This document shows positions 22,555-31,772 of a DNA stretch of 64,000 nucleotides, piece by piece; position 1 is the first letter of the stretch; every line of letters starts with the position of its first letter. Source of the stretch: DATJBF01 sp035515475. Lineage in GTDB: Bacteria; Verrucomicrobiota; Verrucomicrobiia; Palsa-1439. Below the pieces are notes generated by a model. It was not told the origin of the DNA, searched no databases, and saw only the letters and a program-made list of their open reading frames with translations. The stretch spans positions 41,350 through 105,349 of the forward strand of contig DATJBF010000033.1 of the NCBI GenBank assembly GCA_035515475.1. The letters are read 5' to 3'. Position numbers and translations under genes: made by a program.

Positions 22555-22743
22555 GTGCGCATCTTACCTGCAAGCACGCGTCGTTGCAAGACGCGCATCG
22601 GGGAGCCGTCCCTACCGGCATTCGCGTCGATTCGCGTTCATTCGCGGCAAAAAATGAGCCGTGTCTCTGGGATTACGGAAAACGGCGACAGGCGAGACGC
22701 CTATCCTACTTGTCTGCGTCAAACCCGTTTTCCACGGGCACCT
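22555..22743. repeat. Repeat cluster between the toxin-antitoxin pair and the fusion gene
   Basis: Contains GGGGAGCCGTCCCTACC (about 22601-22617), GATTCGCGTTCATTCGCGG (22629-22647), and an AGGCGAGACGCCT hairpin with TATCCTAC (22689-22709). This is the rightmost cluster of the interspersed families that I noticed. Confidence 0.6.
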
Positions 22744-24963
22744 TCAATAGGGCAGCGGGAACCTCGCGGTGAGGGCGCGAACTTTTTCTTTCACGCTTCC
22801 CGCCACGGCGGGATCGTCGGGTCTCTCGAGCACTTCGGTGATCAGCGCGGCGACTTGCTCCATCTCGGCCTCTTTCATCCCGCGGGTAGTAACGGCCGGC
22901 GTGCCGAGGCGGACGCCGCTGGTGACCAGCGGCTTTTCGGGGTCAAACGGGATCAGGTTCTTGTTCGTGGTGATACCGGCGCGGTCCAGCGCTTCCTGGG
23001 CAATCTTGCCGGTCAGTTTCTTGGGACGCAGATCAACCAGCATCAAATGATTGTCCGTGCCGCCGCTGACGATGCGAAACCCGTGCGACGAAAGAGCGGT
23101 GGCGAGCGCCTGCGCGTTCTTGACGATCTGGCGCTGGTAATCCTGGAACCCGGACTTCATCGCTTCGAGGAAACAGACCGCCTTGGCGGCAATGACGTGC
23201 ATGAGCGGCCCGCCCTGAATGCCGGGCAACACCCACGAGTCAATGTCCTTCGCGTATTTCGCCTTGCACAGGATGAGCCCGGACCGCGGGCCGCGCAACG
23301 TCTTGTGCGTGGTCGTGGTGACGAAATCCGCCACCGGCACGGGGCTGGGATGAAGGCCCGCCGCCACCAAGCCCGCAATGTGAGCCATGTCCACGAACAA
23401 CAGCGCGCCCACGCTGTCGGCGATCTCGCGCATCCGGTTGAAATCGATGACGCGCGGGTAGGCGCTGGCCCCGGCGGTGATCATTTTGGGGCGGGTCTGT
23501 TTCGCCAGCTCCGCCAGTTGGTCGTAGTCGATTCTCTCGGTGTCCGGGCGCACGCCGTAGTGCGTGACCGTGTAGAACCGCCCCGAGAAATTCCGGGGCG
23601 AACCGTGCGTGAGATGGCCGCCATGCGCCAGTTCCATCGTCAGGATCGGATCCCCGTGTTGGAGCGTGGCGAAATAAACGGCCATGTTGGCCTGCGAACC
23701 CGAGTGGGGCTGGACGTTGACGTGCTCGGCGCCGAACAGTTGTTTGGCGCGGTCGATCGCCAGTTGCTCGACGACGTCCACGTATTCGCAGCCGCCGTAG
23801 TACCGCCGGCCAGGGTAACCCTCGGCGTACTTGTTCGTGAGCACCGTGCCGGCGGCCTCGAGAATGGCGGGCGAAACGAAATTCTCGCTGGCGATCAGTT
23901 CGATGTTCTCCTGCTGCCGGCACTTTTCGCGCTGGACCGCGTCGAATGTCTCGGGATCGGCGACGGCGAGGGCCGAACTCTTCTTTTCGACGCGGGGGAC
24001 GCCCACCGGGGGATGATCCATCTTTTCAACGCGCCGTTCGTGGCGGCCGCCTTCAAACGACGTGGTTAGCCAGACCTCGAGGATGCGCCGGGCCTGCTCG
24101 TTGTCGATATCGAGGCCAGACAACACCAGGACGTTGGCGTCGTTGTGCTCGCGACTGAGCCGGGCCCATTTTTCGTCGTTGGCGAGCGCGGCGCGCACGC
24201 CGAGGACGCGGTTGGCGGCGATGCTCATGCCGATGCCGCTCTTGCAGATGAGCACGCCGCGATCGAAGTTCCCCGCGGCGACCTCGTTGGCCACCAGAAA
24301 GGCGTAGTCGGGGTAATCCACGGGCTCGGTCGAGTGGGTGCCGAAATCGGCAAATTGATAACCGTGCTGGGCGAGCCAATCCTTCAGCGCCGCTTTCATC
24401 GCGACGCCGCCGTGGTCGGCCGCCAGGGCGATGCGCAGCGGACGCCCTTCGTCGTCCGCCGCGGTTGACGATGCCGCTTCTTTGGCCGCCTTGATTGCCC
24501 CGGCCGTCGTCTGGTCAATGAACACGATCAGGCTCGGCAGCGCGTCGCGGATCTGGTTGCGCGTGCGCCGGTACACGTCGGTCGATTGCCCGATCGGATC
24601 GGCGATGTCCTTGTTCTCGGTCGTGCGCGTTTCCTCAAACTCGCGCACGAGGAACGTTTTCTCGGCCGCCGACGGATACAGCGTCTGGATCGTGTCCTGT
24701 TGCTGGCGGGTCATCGTGAAAATGAAATCGGCCTGCCGCACGAGATCGCTGTTGAGCGATTGGCTGGCGTGCGACGAAAGGTCGATCCCGAGTTCGGCCA
24801 TGACCTCGATCGCGCTGTCGGTCGCCTTCAGACCCTCCAGCGCACCCAGCCCCGCCGAAATGACCTGGACGTCGTTGCGGCCCCGCAACATGTGCCTGAG
24901 CAGCCCCGACGCCATCGGGCTGCGGCAAACATTGCCGGTGCATATAAACAGGATCGTCTTCAC
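22744..24963 (-). CDS. Triple fusion: LMW phosphatase - ribose-5-P isomerase B - serine hydroxymethyltransferase
   Basis: 739 residues in one open frame. Residues 1-155 are a low-molecular-weight phosphatase: P-loop CTGNVCRS (C8-S15) and catalytic ADPIG (D122). Residues 176-313 are RpiB, which interconverts ribose-5-P and ribulose-5-P: ALAADHGGVAMK, CKSGIGMSIAANR (C240), REHNDANVLVLSG, WLTTSFEGGRHERRV. Residues 315-739 are a full-length serine hydroxymethyltransferase, which turns serine plus THF into glycine: ENIELIASENFVSP, KYAEGYPGRRYYGG, and the PLP lysine K554 in TTTTHKTLRGPRSG. M315 at the SHMT junction (base 24021) could be a former or internal start. In Bacillus-type genomes the same three genes are neighbours (ywlE, rpiB, glyA), so the fusion preserves a known order. 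The phosphatase has Val where the arginine phosphatase YwlE has Thr. Confidence 0.93.
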   Translation of the reverse strand: MKTILFICTGNVCRSPMASGLLRHMLRGRNDVQVISAGLGALEGLKATDSAIEVMAELGIDLSSHASQSLNSDLVRQADFIFTMTRQQQDTIQTLYPSAAEKTFLVREFEETRTTENKDIADPIGQSTDVYRRTRNQIRDALPSLIVFIDQTTAGAIKAAKEAASSTAADDEGRPLRIALAADHGGVAMKAALKDWLAQHGYQFADFGTHSTEPVDYPDYAFLVANEVAAGNFDRGVLICKSGIGMSIAANRVLGVRAALANDEKWARLSREHNDANVLVLSGLDIDNEQARRILEVWLTTSFEGGRHERRVEKMDHPPVGVPRVEKKSSALAVADPETFDAVQREKCRQQENIELIASENFVSPAILEAAGTVLTNKYAEGYPGRRYYGGCEYVDVVEQLAIDRAKQLFGAEHVNVQPHSGSQANMAVYFATLQHGDPILTMELAHGGHLTHGSPRNFSGRFYTVTHYGVRPDTERIDYDQLAELAKQTRPKMITAGASAYPRVIDFNRMREIADSVGALLFVDMAHIAGLVAAGLHPSPVPVADFVTTTTHKTLRGPRSGLILCKAKYAKDIDSWVLPGIQGGPLMHVIAAKAVCFLEAMKSGFQDYQRQIVKNAQALATALSSHGFRIVSGGTDNHLMLVDLRPKKLTGKIAQEALDRAGITTNKNLIPFDPEKPLVTSGVRLGTPAVTTRGMKEAEMEQVAALITEVLERPDDPAVAGSVKEKVRALTARFPLPY

Positions 24964-25005
24964 TGAATTCTCCGCCTGCTGGCAGGTGGCGACGGCCCCG
25001 GCGCC

Positions 25006-26130
25006 TCACTGCCAGGACAACAATACGCGAATCCCCTTCAAGATGTCCACCGCCCGCTGCAGTACCACGTCGCGAACGTTCTGAATGTCGCCCTCTTCCT
25101 CGGCGGCCTTATTCGTCGACACGGTCGACGTGTCCACCGCCTGACCGCGGAATGCCTTCACCAACTCGGCCTCCGACAGACCTTTCTTCTCTACGCGCGG
25201 CTGCAGGCTGGCTGTCAACGTCTCGTTGGTGTGGACTGCGAGCACAACCTCGCGCTCGACCTTCGGATCGATCTTGACCATCACATCCGGTGTGATTCCA
25301 CCGGGAAAAATGTCGGTCCCGACCGCCGCGGCGGCGGTCTTGGGGGGCAAAACGATCTTGGCGGTGGCCACGCGCAACGTCTGTCCGCCACTTAGTTTCA
25401 CGTCCTTCCACTCGACCGCCGCGCCGGCGGTGTTCGTGCCGATGATAATGCCGCGATCTTGTGCCCGCAACCCACCCGCCAACGCCTCGGCGCTGCCGCG
25501 GGTTTCCGCGTTCACCAGCAGGATCAGTGGCACCGAGGTCAGATCCGGACCCGCGGACGGCGCGGCGGCCGCTCCACCCGTGTGGAAAACCTGCGGGCCG
25601 GTCTCGGCGCTTTTCAACGTGAACAATTCCTGGTCGCCACCCAGGAAACGGCTCGCGACTGCGGCCGCCGCAGCGTAGTTGGTGCCGTCGGCGAACCGCA
25701 GATCCAGGACCAGCCCGGTCACCTTCTTCTGTGCGAAGTTTTTCAGTTCCCCGTCGAGTGGCGTCACCACCCCGGCCGTCACGTCCGCCAACCGGATGTA
25801 GCCGATCGCGGGATCGATCACTTCCGCATGCGCCAGCGGCTCGACCGGCTTCGATTGCACCGCGGCCGCCGCCGCGGCATTCGTCGCGGCCGGCGCGATC
25901 GGGACGATTTCCGCGCCGCAGCCCAACGCTTGCAGGATCCCGTCAATTGTCGCGGTGTTGAGCAGTTGGTCGCTGAGCTGGTCGCGGTCGACATAATTCG
26001 ACTTGAGCACGCTGATGATTTCCGCCGCCGGCGGCAACTCCGGACGAACGTTGGCGGCGCCCGGCAGCGTCGATGCGCTCGCCGCAAACGCCAGCAGCGT
26101 CACGACCATTTTACCTGTGGATATTTTCAT
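25006..26130 (-). CDS. S41 (C-terminal processing protease)-like protein, degenerate active site
   Basis: 374 residues from ATG 26130 (GAGGGA ribosome site). Signal peptide at about 1-26. S41-type core: DPAIGYIRLADVTAGVVTPL, VTGLVLDLRFADGTNY, LILLVNAETRGSAEALAGGL, RGIIIGTNTAGAAVEWKDVK and ITPDVMVKID. In active members the segment reads SASE and is followed by G-K-G. Here RGSAE places Gly at the nucleophile position when aligned on the Glu, and TAGAA puts Ala at the Lys. No PDZ domain is seen. It is probably non-catalytic, though the alignment of the Ser is off by one in an alternative reading. It lies 42 bases upstream of the triple-fusion gene on the same strand. Confidence 0.72.
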   Translation of the reverse strand: MKISTGKMVVTLLAFAASASTLPGAANVRPELPPAAEIISVLKSNYVDRDQLSDQLLNTATIDGILQALGCGAEIVPIAPAATNAAAAAAVQSKPVEPLAHAEVIDPAIGYIRLADVTAGVVTPLDGELKNFAQKKVTGLVLDLRFADGTNYAAAAAVASRFLGGDQELFTLKSAETGPQVFHTGGAAAAPSAGPDLTSVPLILLVNAETRGSAEALAGGLRAQDRGIIIGTNTAGAAVEWKDVKLSGGQTLRVATAKIVLPPKTAAAAVGTDIFPGGITPDVMVKIDPKVEREVVLAVHTNETLTASLQPRVEKKGLSEAELVKAFRGQAVDTSTVSTNKAAEEEGDIQNVRDVVLQRAVDILKGIRVLLSWQ

Positions 26131-26175
26131 TGTCCCTCGCAAAAACGAATCTCTCACGTGGTTTGCCCGCCCTGA

Positions 26176-27447
26176 TTACTTTCGGATCGCCCGGGCGGCA
26201 ATATCGCGGCGAAAGTACCCGCCGTCAAAATGAATCCGCTCGACGGCCTCGTAGGCGCGGCGCGCGGCCCGCTCGACATCAGCGCCCAGCGCGGTCACCC
26301 CCAGTACTCGTCCGCCGTCCGTCACGATTCCGCCTCCGGCGCCACGTTTCGTGCCGGCGTGAAACACCGTCACGTTAGCCAATTCGGACGCCGCTTTCAA
26401 TCCTTCAATCGGCCGGCCGCGCTCGAACGTTCCCGGGTAACCGCCCGACGCCATCACCACGCAAACCGCCGGTTCCGGCTTCCACTTCAACTCCAGTTCG
26501 CCGAGACGGCCGTCCGCCGTGGCGGACGCCGCGCTCGCCAGATCGAAATCCATCCGCGGCACAACCGCCTGCGTTTCGGGATCGCCAAACCGACAGTTGA
26601 ACTCCAGCACCTTGGGGCCGTCGTTCGTCAGCATCAATCCGGCGTACAACACCCCGCGATATTCGATCCCCTCGGCCCGGAGTCCCTCCAATGTGCGGGT
26701 GAAAATGTCGTCGATCGCGCCGCTCAACTCGGCGCCGACCGCCGGCGTGGGCGAATACGCGCCCATGCCGCCCGTGTTGGGACCGCGGTCACCGTCCCAC
26801 GCGCGTTTGTGGTCCTGCGACGAAGCCAGCACCCGAACCGTTGCGCCGTCCACCAACGCCATCACCGAGGCTTCTTCGCCAGTGAGACATTCTTCAATCA
26901 CCACTTGCGCGCCCGCGTCGCCGAACACGCGCCGCTCCATGATCTCGGCAATCGCCTGGTCGGCCTCCGCAATCGTCCGCGCGACCACGACGCCTTTTCC
27001 CGCGGCCAATCCGTCGGCTTTCACAACGATGGGCGCGCCGCACTGACGCAGGTAGTCCCGCGCCCGTTGGGCGTCCGCGAAAACGTCAGCATGCGCCGTT
27101 GGGATTCCGCATTTTAGCAACATCCGTTTGCAGAATACCTTGCTGCCTTCGAGCTGCGCTGCGCGCCGGGTCGGGCCAAAAACACGCAGTCCTCCAGACT
27201 GAAACACATCGGCAATGCCCGCGCACAGCGGGGCCTCCGGGCCGACGACGGTCAGATCAATCTCGTTCTCTCGGGCAAATGCCGCGAGCCGGTCAACGTC
27301 GGTCGCCGCGATGGGCACGCATTCGGCCAGGTCCGCAATACCGGGATTGCCCGGGGCGCAAACCAACCTGGTAACGTGCGGGCTCTGCGCGATTTTCCAG
27401 ACGAGGGCGTGCTCGCGGCCGCCGCTGCCGACGACAAGGATTCTCAT
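26176..27447 (-). CDS. purD: Phosphoribosylamine-glycine ligase
   Basis: 423 residues, ATP-grasp enzyme of purine synthesis that joins phosphoribosylamine and glycine. Motifs: MRILVVGSGGREHALVWKIA, the PGNPGI phosphate loop, LTVVGPEAPLCAGI, VKADGLAAGKGVVVA, the ATP-grasp end VLEFNCRFGDPETQAV, and GGMGAYSP. Complete and of usual length. The product consumes glycine, which the neighbouring SHMT domain makes, so the two are metabolically linked. The longer upstream frame is not credible; the native MRILVVG start is at 27447. Confidence 0.96.
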   Translation of the reverse strand: MRILVVGSGGREHALVWKIAQSPHVTRLVCAPGNPGIADLAECVPIAATDVDRLAAFARENEIDLTVVGPEAPLCAGIADVFQSGGLRVFGPTRRAAQLEGSKVFCKRMLLKCGIPTAHADVFADAQRARDYLRQCGAPIVVKADGLAAGKGVVVARTIAEADQAIAEIMERRVFGDAGAQVVIEECLTGEEASVMALVDGATVRVLASSQDHKRAWDGDRGPNTGGMGAYSPTPAVGAELSGAIDDIFTRTLEGLRAEGIEYRGVLYAGLMLTNDGPKVLEFNCRFGDPETQAVVPRMDFDLASAASATADGRLGELELKWKPEPAVCVVMASGGYPGTFERGRPIEGLKAASELANVTVFHAGTKRGAGGGIVTDGGRVLGVTALGADVERAARRAYEAVERIHFDGGYFRRDIAARAIRK

Positions 27448-27521
27448 GGACTCGCAGCGGCACTGTAGGTGATGTCCCGGAGGAGGGTCAATCTCGAAAG
27501 CAGCCCGCGCCGGCCACGGCG

Positions 27522-28634
27522 TCAGGGTGCCGAACGCCCCGGGGCTTCGGGCAAAAGCGTCACCAGCGCGGCTGCCATCGCCAGCGCCCACTGGTAGACG
27601 GAATCGGGCGCGGAGCGATCGAGTTCCTGTGACAGCAACGATGCGTCGTCGGCCGGCCAGAACCCTCGTTTGCGCGGCAGACCGCAGGCGCAGGGCATCG
27701 TGACCCGCGCACTGGCCGTCAGTTCGCCCGGATTCTTGCGAATGCAGAACGCCGCGCCGTCGGCCTCCAGTTCGACGGACAACAACCCGGTGGCTGTCGC
27801 CTCCTTGTCCGTCCGGCCGCTCAGCCGAATCTTTGCCGCGGCTTGCTGGGGGGTCCAGCGGAGTTGGGCCGCCAACCAACCGCCGTAGAGCAATGCCCGC
27901 AGCCGCCCTCCGGGCCGACTCCCGTAGGCGATGACGACGGATCGGATCCGCTCCAGCATCGCGCGGCAGGGCGGATCATCAAAACATTCGGCGGTGAGTT
28001 TCCGCCAGAACTCCAGCCGCGTCCAATTCAGGTCCGCAAACCGACAGTGGGGATGGTCGACGGCGATCCGCGACAGGGCGCCCAAAAAGAGTTCAGGCGC
28101 CCCCCACGTCGCCGTGTCGTAAATCAACCTGTCGGCCACGGCGATCAGCCGCGGGAAGGAAGACGGCCGTGCCAGGAAATTTCCCTGCCACCAGATCACC
28201 GTTGGCAGATCGGACTCCAGCAGCGGCAACACGGCCGAGGCAAGCTGCCCCGTGCTTTCGCCCGATGCGTGGATGGATATCTGCTCGCAGCAGACCTGTT
28301 TCCGGCCGCTCCCAGCCAGATGACAATGCGCGCTGATCGATGCCGATAGTTCCGCGTCCGGCTCGTGCTCCCGCGCGAGCAAAACAATCGCCCGACACGG
28401 ATGGCGGCTGGTCAGCGTGCTCACCGTTTCGGTGGCGTGTTCGACTTCGGCATCGGTTCCGCAGAAGACGATGAAGCTGAGGAGGCAGGCCCGGGTAATC
28501 TGGCGTTGCGCCGGGTCCTGGTGCGATTCCGCAGCGAGTTGCCACAATTCGTGGAGCTGACGTTCGATCTGCGCCACGTCCACGGCGGTCTCAACGCCGG
28601 CGGTAAACGTCTCGAGTCGCGGGTTGTCAGGCAT
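27522..28634 (-). CDS. opcA: Glucose-6-phosphate dehydrogenase assembly protein OpcA
   Basis: 370 residues from ATG 28634. OpcA activates or assembles Zwf in cyanobacteria and actinobacteria (family knowledge). Seen here: RACLLSFIVFCGTDAEVEHA, HPCRAIVLLAREHEPDAEL, QISIHASGESTGQLASAVLP, LLESDLPTVIWWQGNFL, and a C-terminal half with RPGGRLRALLYGGWLAAQLR and CACGLPRKRGF, all typical of OpcA. It follows zwf on the same strand with a 135-base gap, the usual pairing. This suggests that Zwf, and so NADPH supply, depends on an activator that may respond to redox state. Confidence 0.88.
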   Translation of the reverse strand: MPDNPRLETFTAGVETAVDVAQIERQLHELWQLAAESHQDPAQRQITRACLLSFIVFCGTDAEVEHATETVSTLTSRHPCRAIVLLAREHEPDAELSASISAHCHLAGSGRKQVCCEQISIHASGESTGQLASAVLPLLESDLPTVIWWQGNFLARPSSFPRLIAVADRLIYDTATWGAPELFLGALSRIAVDHPHCRFADLNWTRLEFWRKLTAECFDDPPCRAMLERIRSVVIAYGSRPGGRLRALLYGGWLAAQLRWTPQQAAAKIRLSGRTDKEATATGLLSVELEADGAAFCIRKNPGELTASARVTMPCACGLPRKRGFWPADDASLLSQELDRSAPDSVYQWALAMAAALVTLLPEAPGRSAP

Positions 28635-28769
28635 TGCCGTTCTTCCTCGAGCTGCCGGGCGGCGCGAAGCGAAGTATCGCTCTCGGCAAACGGATGCTTG
28701 CGGCACAAGCGAGATCGTTTGCCGGCCCGGAAAGCTGTCCCGGCAGACTCAGGGCAACCAACAACGATT

Positions 28770-30305
28770 TCATGGCCGTCGCCACTGCCGTCCATCTTTC
28801 TCGATAAACCTGTCCGCTTCCGCTGGTCCCCACGTCCCGGATTCGTAGGGGACGGGGGCGGCACCGGCCTGCCATCCTTCAAGGATCGCGTCCATGATCG
28901 ACCACGAACACTCCGTCTCGTCCCGGCGGATGAACAACGTCGAATCCCCGATGATCGCGTCGCGCAGCAGCCGTTCGTACGCGTCGGGTGAGCGCGCCCC
29001 GAAGCTGCCGCCGTAGCGGAAATCCATTTTCACCGGCTGGAGGTTCATGGCCGCGCCGGGGACCTTGGCGTTCATGCGAATCGCGATGCCTTCATCGGGC
29101 TGGATGCGCAGCACGAGCACGTTGGACGGCAACGGCCCCCGCGAGTCGGCGGCGAACAGTACTGCCGGCGGCGCCTTGAACTGGACGGCGATCTCCGCCA
29201 CGCCTTTGGGCAACCGTTTGCCGTGACGCAAATAAAACGGCACGCCCGCCCAGCGCCAGTTGTCGATGAACAACTTCAGCGCGACGAACGTCTCCGTGCG
29301 CGAGTTGGCGGCCACGTTCGGTTCGGCACGGTACGCGGGCACTTCGTCTCCCGCGATCGAGCCGTTGGTGTACTGCCCCCGCACCGTGAATTGCTGGACC
29401 TGGCCGAGCTTGATGGCGCGGATGGCCCGGAGCACTTTGACCTTCTCATCACGGACGTCTTCGCCGCCGAGCCCCGTGGGCGGCTCCATCGCCGTCAGCG
29501 ACAGCAACTGCATCATGTGGTTTTGCACCATGTCGCGGAGCGCCCCCGAACGGTCGTAGTAGCCGCCGCGGCCCTCGACGCCCAGAGATTCGGCGACCGT
29601 GATCTGGACGTGGTCGGTGTACTTTTGGTTCCAGAGCGGTTCGAAGATTTCGTTGGCGAACCGCATCGCCAGGATGTTCTGGACGGTCTCTTTCCCGAGA
29701 TAATGATCGATGCGGAACACCTGACGTTCGTCGAACACGCGGGCCAGGACGCGATTCAATTCTTCCGCGGTGGGCAGGCTGCTGCCGAACGGTTTCTCGA
29801 CAACGATGCGCTGCGACGAGCCATGGTTGTGAACCAGTTTGTTCGTCCCCAGTTGCTCGATGATGCCCCCAAACTCGGTCGGGGCCGTGGCCAGATAGAA
29901 CAGCCGGTTGCCCGCAGTGCCGCGCTCCGCATCCAGCTTTTTCAGGAACTGGTCGAGCGTCTGGTACCCTTTCGCGTCGGCGAACTCCGACTGGTGATAG
30001 AAAATCCCCTGGGCGAACGCGTCCCAAACGGCGGAGTTGATCGGCTGGAACCGTGAGTGCTCGGCGGCGGCAGCGCCCAACTCAGCCCGAAACTGCTCGT
30101 GCGTTTTCCGGCGACGCGCGAACCCGACGACGGCGAACGACTGCGGAAGCTGTCCTTCGTGTGCGAGGTTGTAGAGCGCCGGAACCAGCTTGCGGTGCGT
30201 GAGATCGCCGGTCGCGCCGAAAATCACCAGGGCGCACGGCTCGGGTGCCGCCTGCACTGCGAGTCCTTCGCGAAGTGGATTGGTGACCAGTTGGGTCGTC
30301 TGCAT
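28770..30305 (-). CDS. zwf: Glucose-6-phosphate 1-dehydrogenase
   Basis: 511 residues. Oxidises glucose-6-P to 6-phosphogluconolactone with NADP, the entry to the oxidative pentose phosphate pathway. Rossmann motif VIFGATGDLTHRKLVPALY. Substrate-site RIDHYLGKETVQNILAMRFA and VEKPFGSS, then AESLGVEGRGGYYDRSGALR and VPFYLRHGKRLP. Complete. ATG 30305 (MQTTQLV) fits the family better than the 15-residue extension. Its product pool feeds the phosphoketolase encoded at 39.5 kb. Confidence 0.96.
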   Translation of the reverse strand: MQTTQLVTNPLREGLAVQAAPEPCALVIFGATGDLTHRKLVPALYNLAHEGQLPQSFAVVGFARRRKTHEQFRAELGAAAAEHSRFQPINSAVWDAFAQGIFYHQSEFADAKGYQTLDQFLKKLDAERGTAGNRLFYLATAPTEFGGIIEQLGTNKLVHNHGSSQRIVVEKPFGSSLPTAEELNRVLARVFDERQVFRIDHYLGKETVQNILAMRFANEIFEPLWNQKYTDHVQITVAESLGVEGRGGYYDRSGALRDMVQNHMMQLLSLTAMEPPTGLGGEDVRDEKVKVLRAIRAIKLGQVQQFTVRGQYTNGSIAGDEVPAYRAEPNVAANSRTETFVALKLFIDNWRWAGVPFYLRHGKRLPKGVAEIAVQFKAPPAVLFAADSRGPLPSNVLVLRIQPDEGIAIRMNAKVPGAAMNLQPVKMDFRYGGSFGARSPDAYERLLRDAIIGDSTLFIRRDETECSWSIMDAILEGWQAGAAPVPYESGTWGPAEADRFIEKDGRQWRRP

Positions 30306-30417
30306 GCCCCGCAACCGACACCACTCTACACACGGCAGGCGCCGAAACAAGTGGTTTCACACAGGCCGCCGGCGGTCCCCCAAAGCTCGCAGGCCCCGCC
30401 ACGCTGAAGCGGGGAGA

Positions 30418-31746
30418 TCATCGTCCTCCACCGACAGGCCGGTGCCCGTCAAAAAGCAGCATGGCCGCGACCACCAGCGCCGCGGCTGCCAGATAAACGG
30501 CGCCGCCAAACGCGATGGCATTGCCCATGTTTTCGATCTCGGTCGGTTTGCCGCCGTACTTCGAGGCCAAACCAACAAAGAGCGGCCCGAGCGCGCCGCC
30601 GCCCCAGCCGGCCGTGTTCATCAGCCCGGCCACACTGCTCCGCGCGCGGGGCTCAACGGCGTCGTAAAGTGAAGCGAAGATCCCCGAGTCGTAAAACCCT
30701 TTGCACACGCCGAAGCAGGCCATGGCAAACAGCAACGTGGCCGTACTGCCGGTCCGGCCCACAAGAAACACGAACGCCGCGCCCGTCGCCAGCCCGAGCG
30801 CCTGCACCAACATGCGGCCACCCCCAAACCGTTGCGCGAGCCGGTCCGCCAGCCACCCGGCCACGGGCACGCTCAGCGCACTGGGCAGATGAATGAACAC
30901 CGTGCCCGACAGCCCGGCACTCGTGAGCCTGAAATTGAATTTCTCAACCAGAAACGTCGGCGTCCACGTGAGAAAGATTGTGGCGACAAAATTCGCCCCG
31001 ACGAACGCCAACATCAGCAAGGGCACGGCCGGAGTACGGAAGATGACCCGCACAGTTTCGCCGACCGAAAGTTTCTGGACCCCCGGTGGCACAGGGGTCT
31101 CGGGTTCGGCTTCGCCCCGGCGCGGTTCGCGCAAAAACCTGTAGAGCACCAGCGCCAGCGCCATGCCCATCGCTCCGAAGAAGTAGAACCCGATGCGCCA
31201 ACCGCGGTGTTCCGCGAACCAGGCGCCCGCCCAGCTTCCCAAGATCGTGCCGACGTAAACGCTGGATTGATGGAACGACAACGCCCGCGACCGCGTCCGC
31301 CGGCCGTGATAGTCGCTGATCAACGACATCGACGCCGGGAAATAGAACGTCTCGCCGAATCCCTCGAGCGCACGAACGCTGACAAAGTGCCAGAGCTTCG
31401 CGCACCAGCCGGTCGTCACGGTCACCAGGCTCCAGAACAGGCAGCCGCCGAGGATCAAGTCCTTGCGACGGGTCCGGTCGCCGATGTAACCGGCCAGAGG
31501 GGCACCCGCCGCGTACACCCACATGAACGCCGACCCGATGAGACCGAGTTGCACGTTGTCGAAGCCGAACTCGTCCTTCAGTTTGGGAAACACCGAGGTG
31601 ATCGCCTGTCGGTCGGCGTAATTGAAAAAGCAGATGAACCACAGCATCACCACGACCCACCATCCGTAAGCTGGGGACGGTGCGTGGGCCGCCGGCGCCG
31701 GGCGTTGCGGACGGCTGGCGGCGTGGAGATTGGAGGTTGGATTCAC
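30418..31746 (-). CDS. MFS transporter, anion:cation symporter (ExuT/sugar-acid-like)
   Basis: 442 residues, twelve predicted membrane helices. The head GWWVVVMLWFICFFNYADRQ, then VFPKLKDEFGFDNVQLGLIG and GYIGDRTRRKDLILGG, is typical of the ACS family, which includes hexuronate and sugar-acid carriers. GWRIGFYFFGAMGMAL lies in the middle. It could import galacturonate or glucuronate released by the GH28 and CE15 enzymes encoded nearby on the other strand (36-39 kb); that is inference from proximity only. A G/C hairpin (CCCCGC/GCGGGG) sits just past its stop at 30394-30414. Confidence 0.82.
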   Translation of the reverse strand: MNPTSNLHAASRPQRPAPAAHAPSPAYGWWVVVMLWFICFFNYADRQAITSVFPKLKDEFGFDNVQLGLIGSAFMWVYAAGAPLAGYIGDRTRRKDLILGGCLFWSLVTVTTGWCAKLWHFVSVRALEGFGETFYFPASMSLISDYHGRRTRSRALSFHQSSVYVGTILGSWAGAWFAEHRGWRIGFYFFGAMGMALALVLYRFLREPRRGEAEPETPVPPGVQKLSVGETVRVIFRTPAVPLLMLAFVGANFVATIFLTWTPTFLVEKFNFRLTSAGLSGTVFIHLPSALSVPVAGWLADRLAQRFGGGRMLVQALGLATGAAFVFLVGRTGSTATLLFAMACFGVCKGFYDSGIFASLYDAVEPRARSSVAGLMNTAGWGGGALGPLFVGLASKYGGKPTEIENMGNAIAFGGAVYLAAAALVVAAMLLFDGHRPVGGGR

Positions 31747-31772
31747 GGCAACATGGCGACGTTGTTAACAGC

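Noticed and set aside
30394..30414. CCCCGC/GCGGGG hairpin after the MFS gene as a rho-independent terminator
   Set aside because: No T-run follows on the expected side and it lies at the very end of a gene in a GC-rich genome, where such stems arise by chance.
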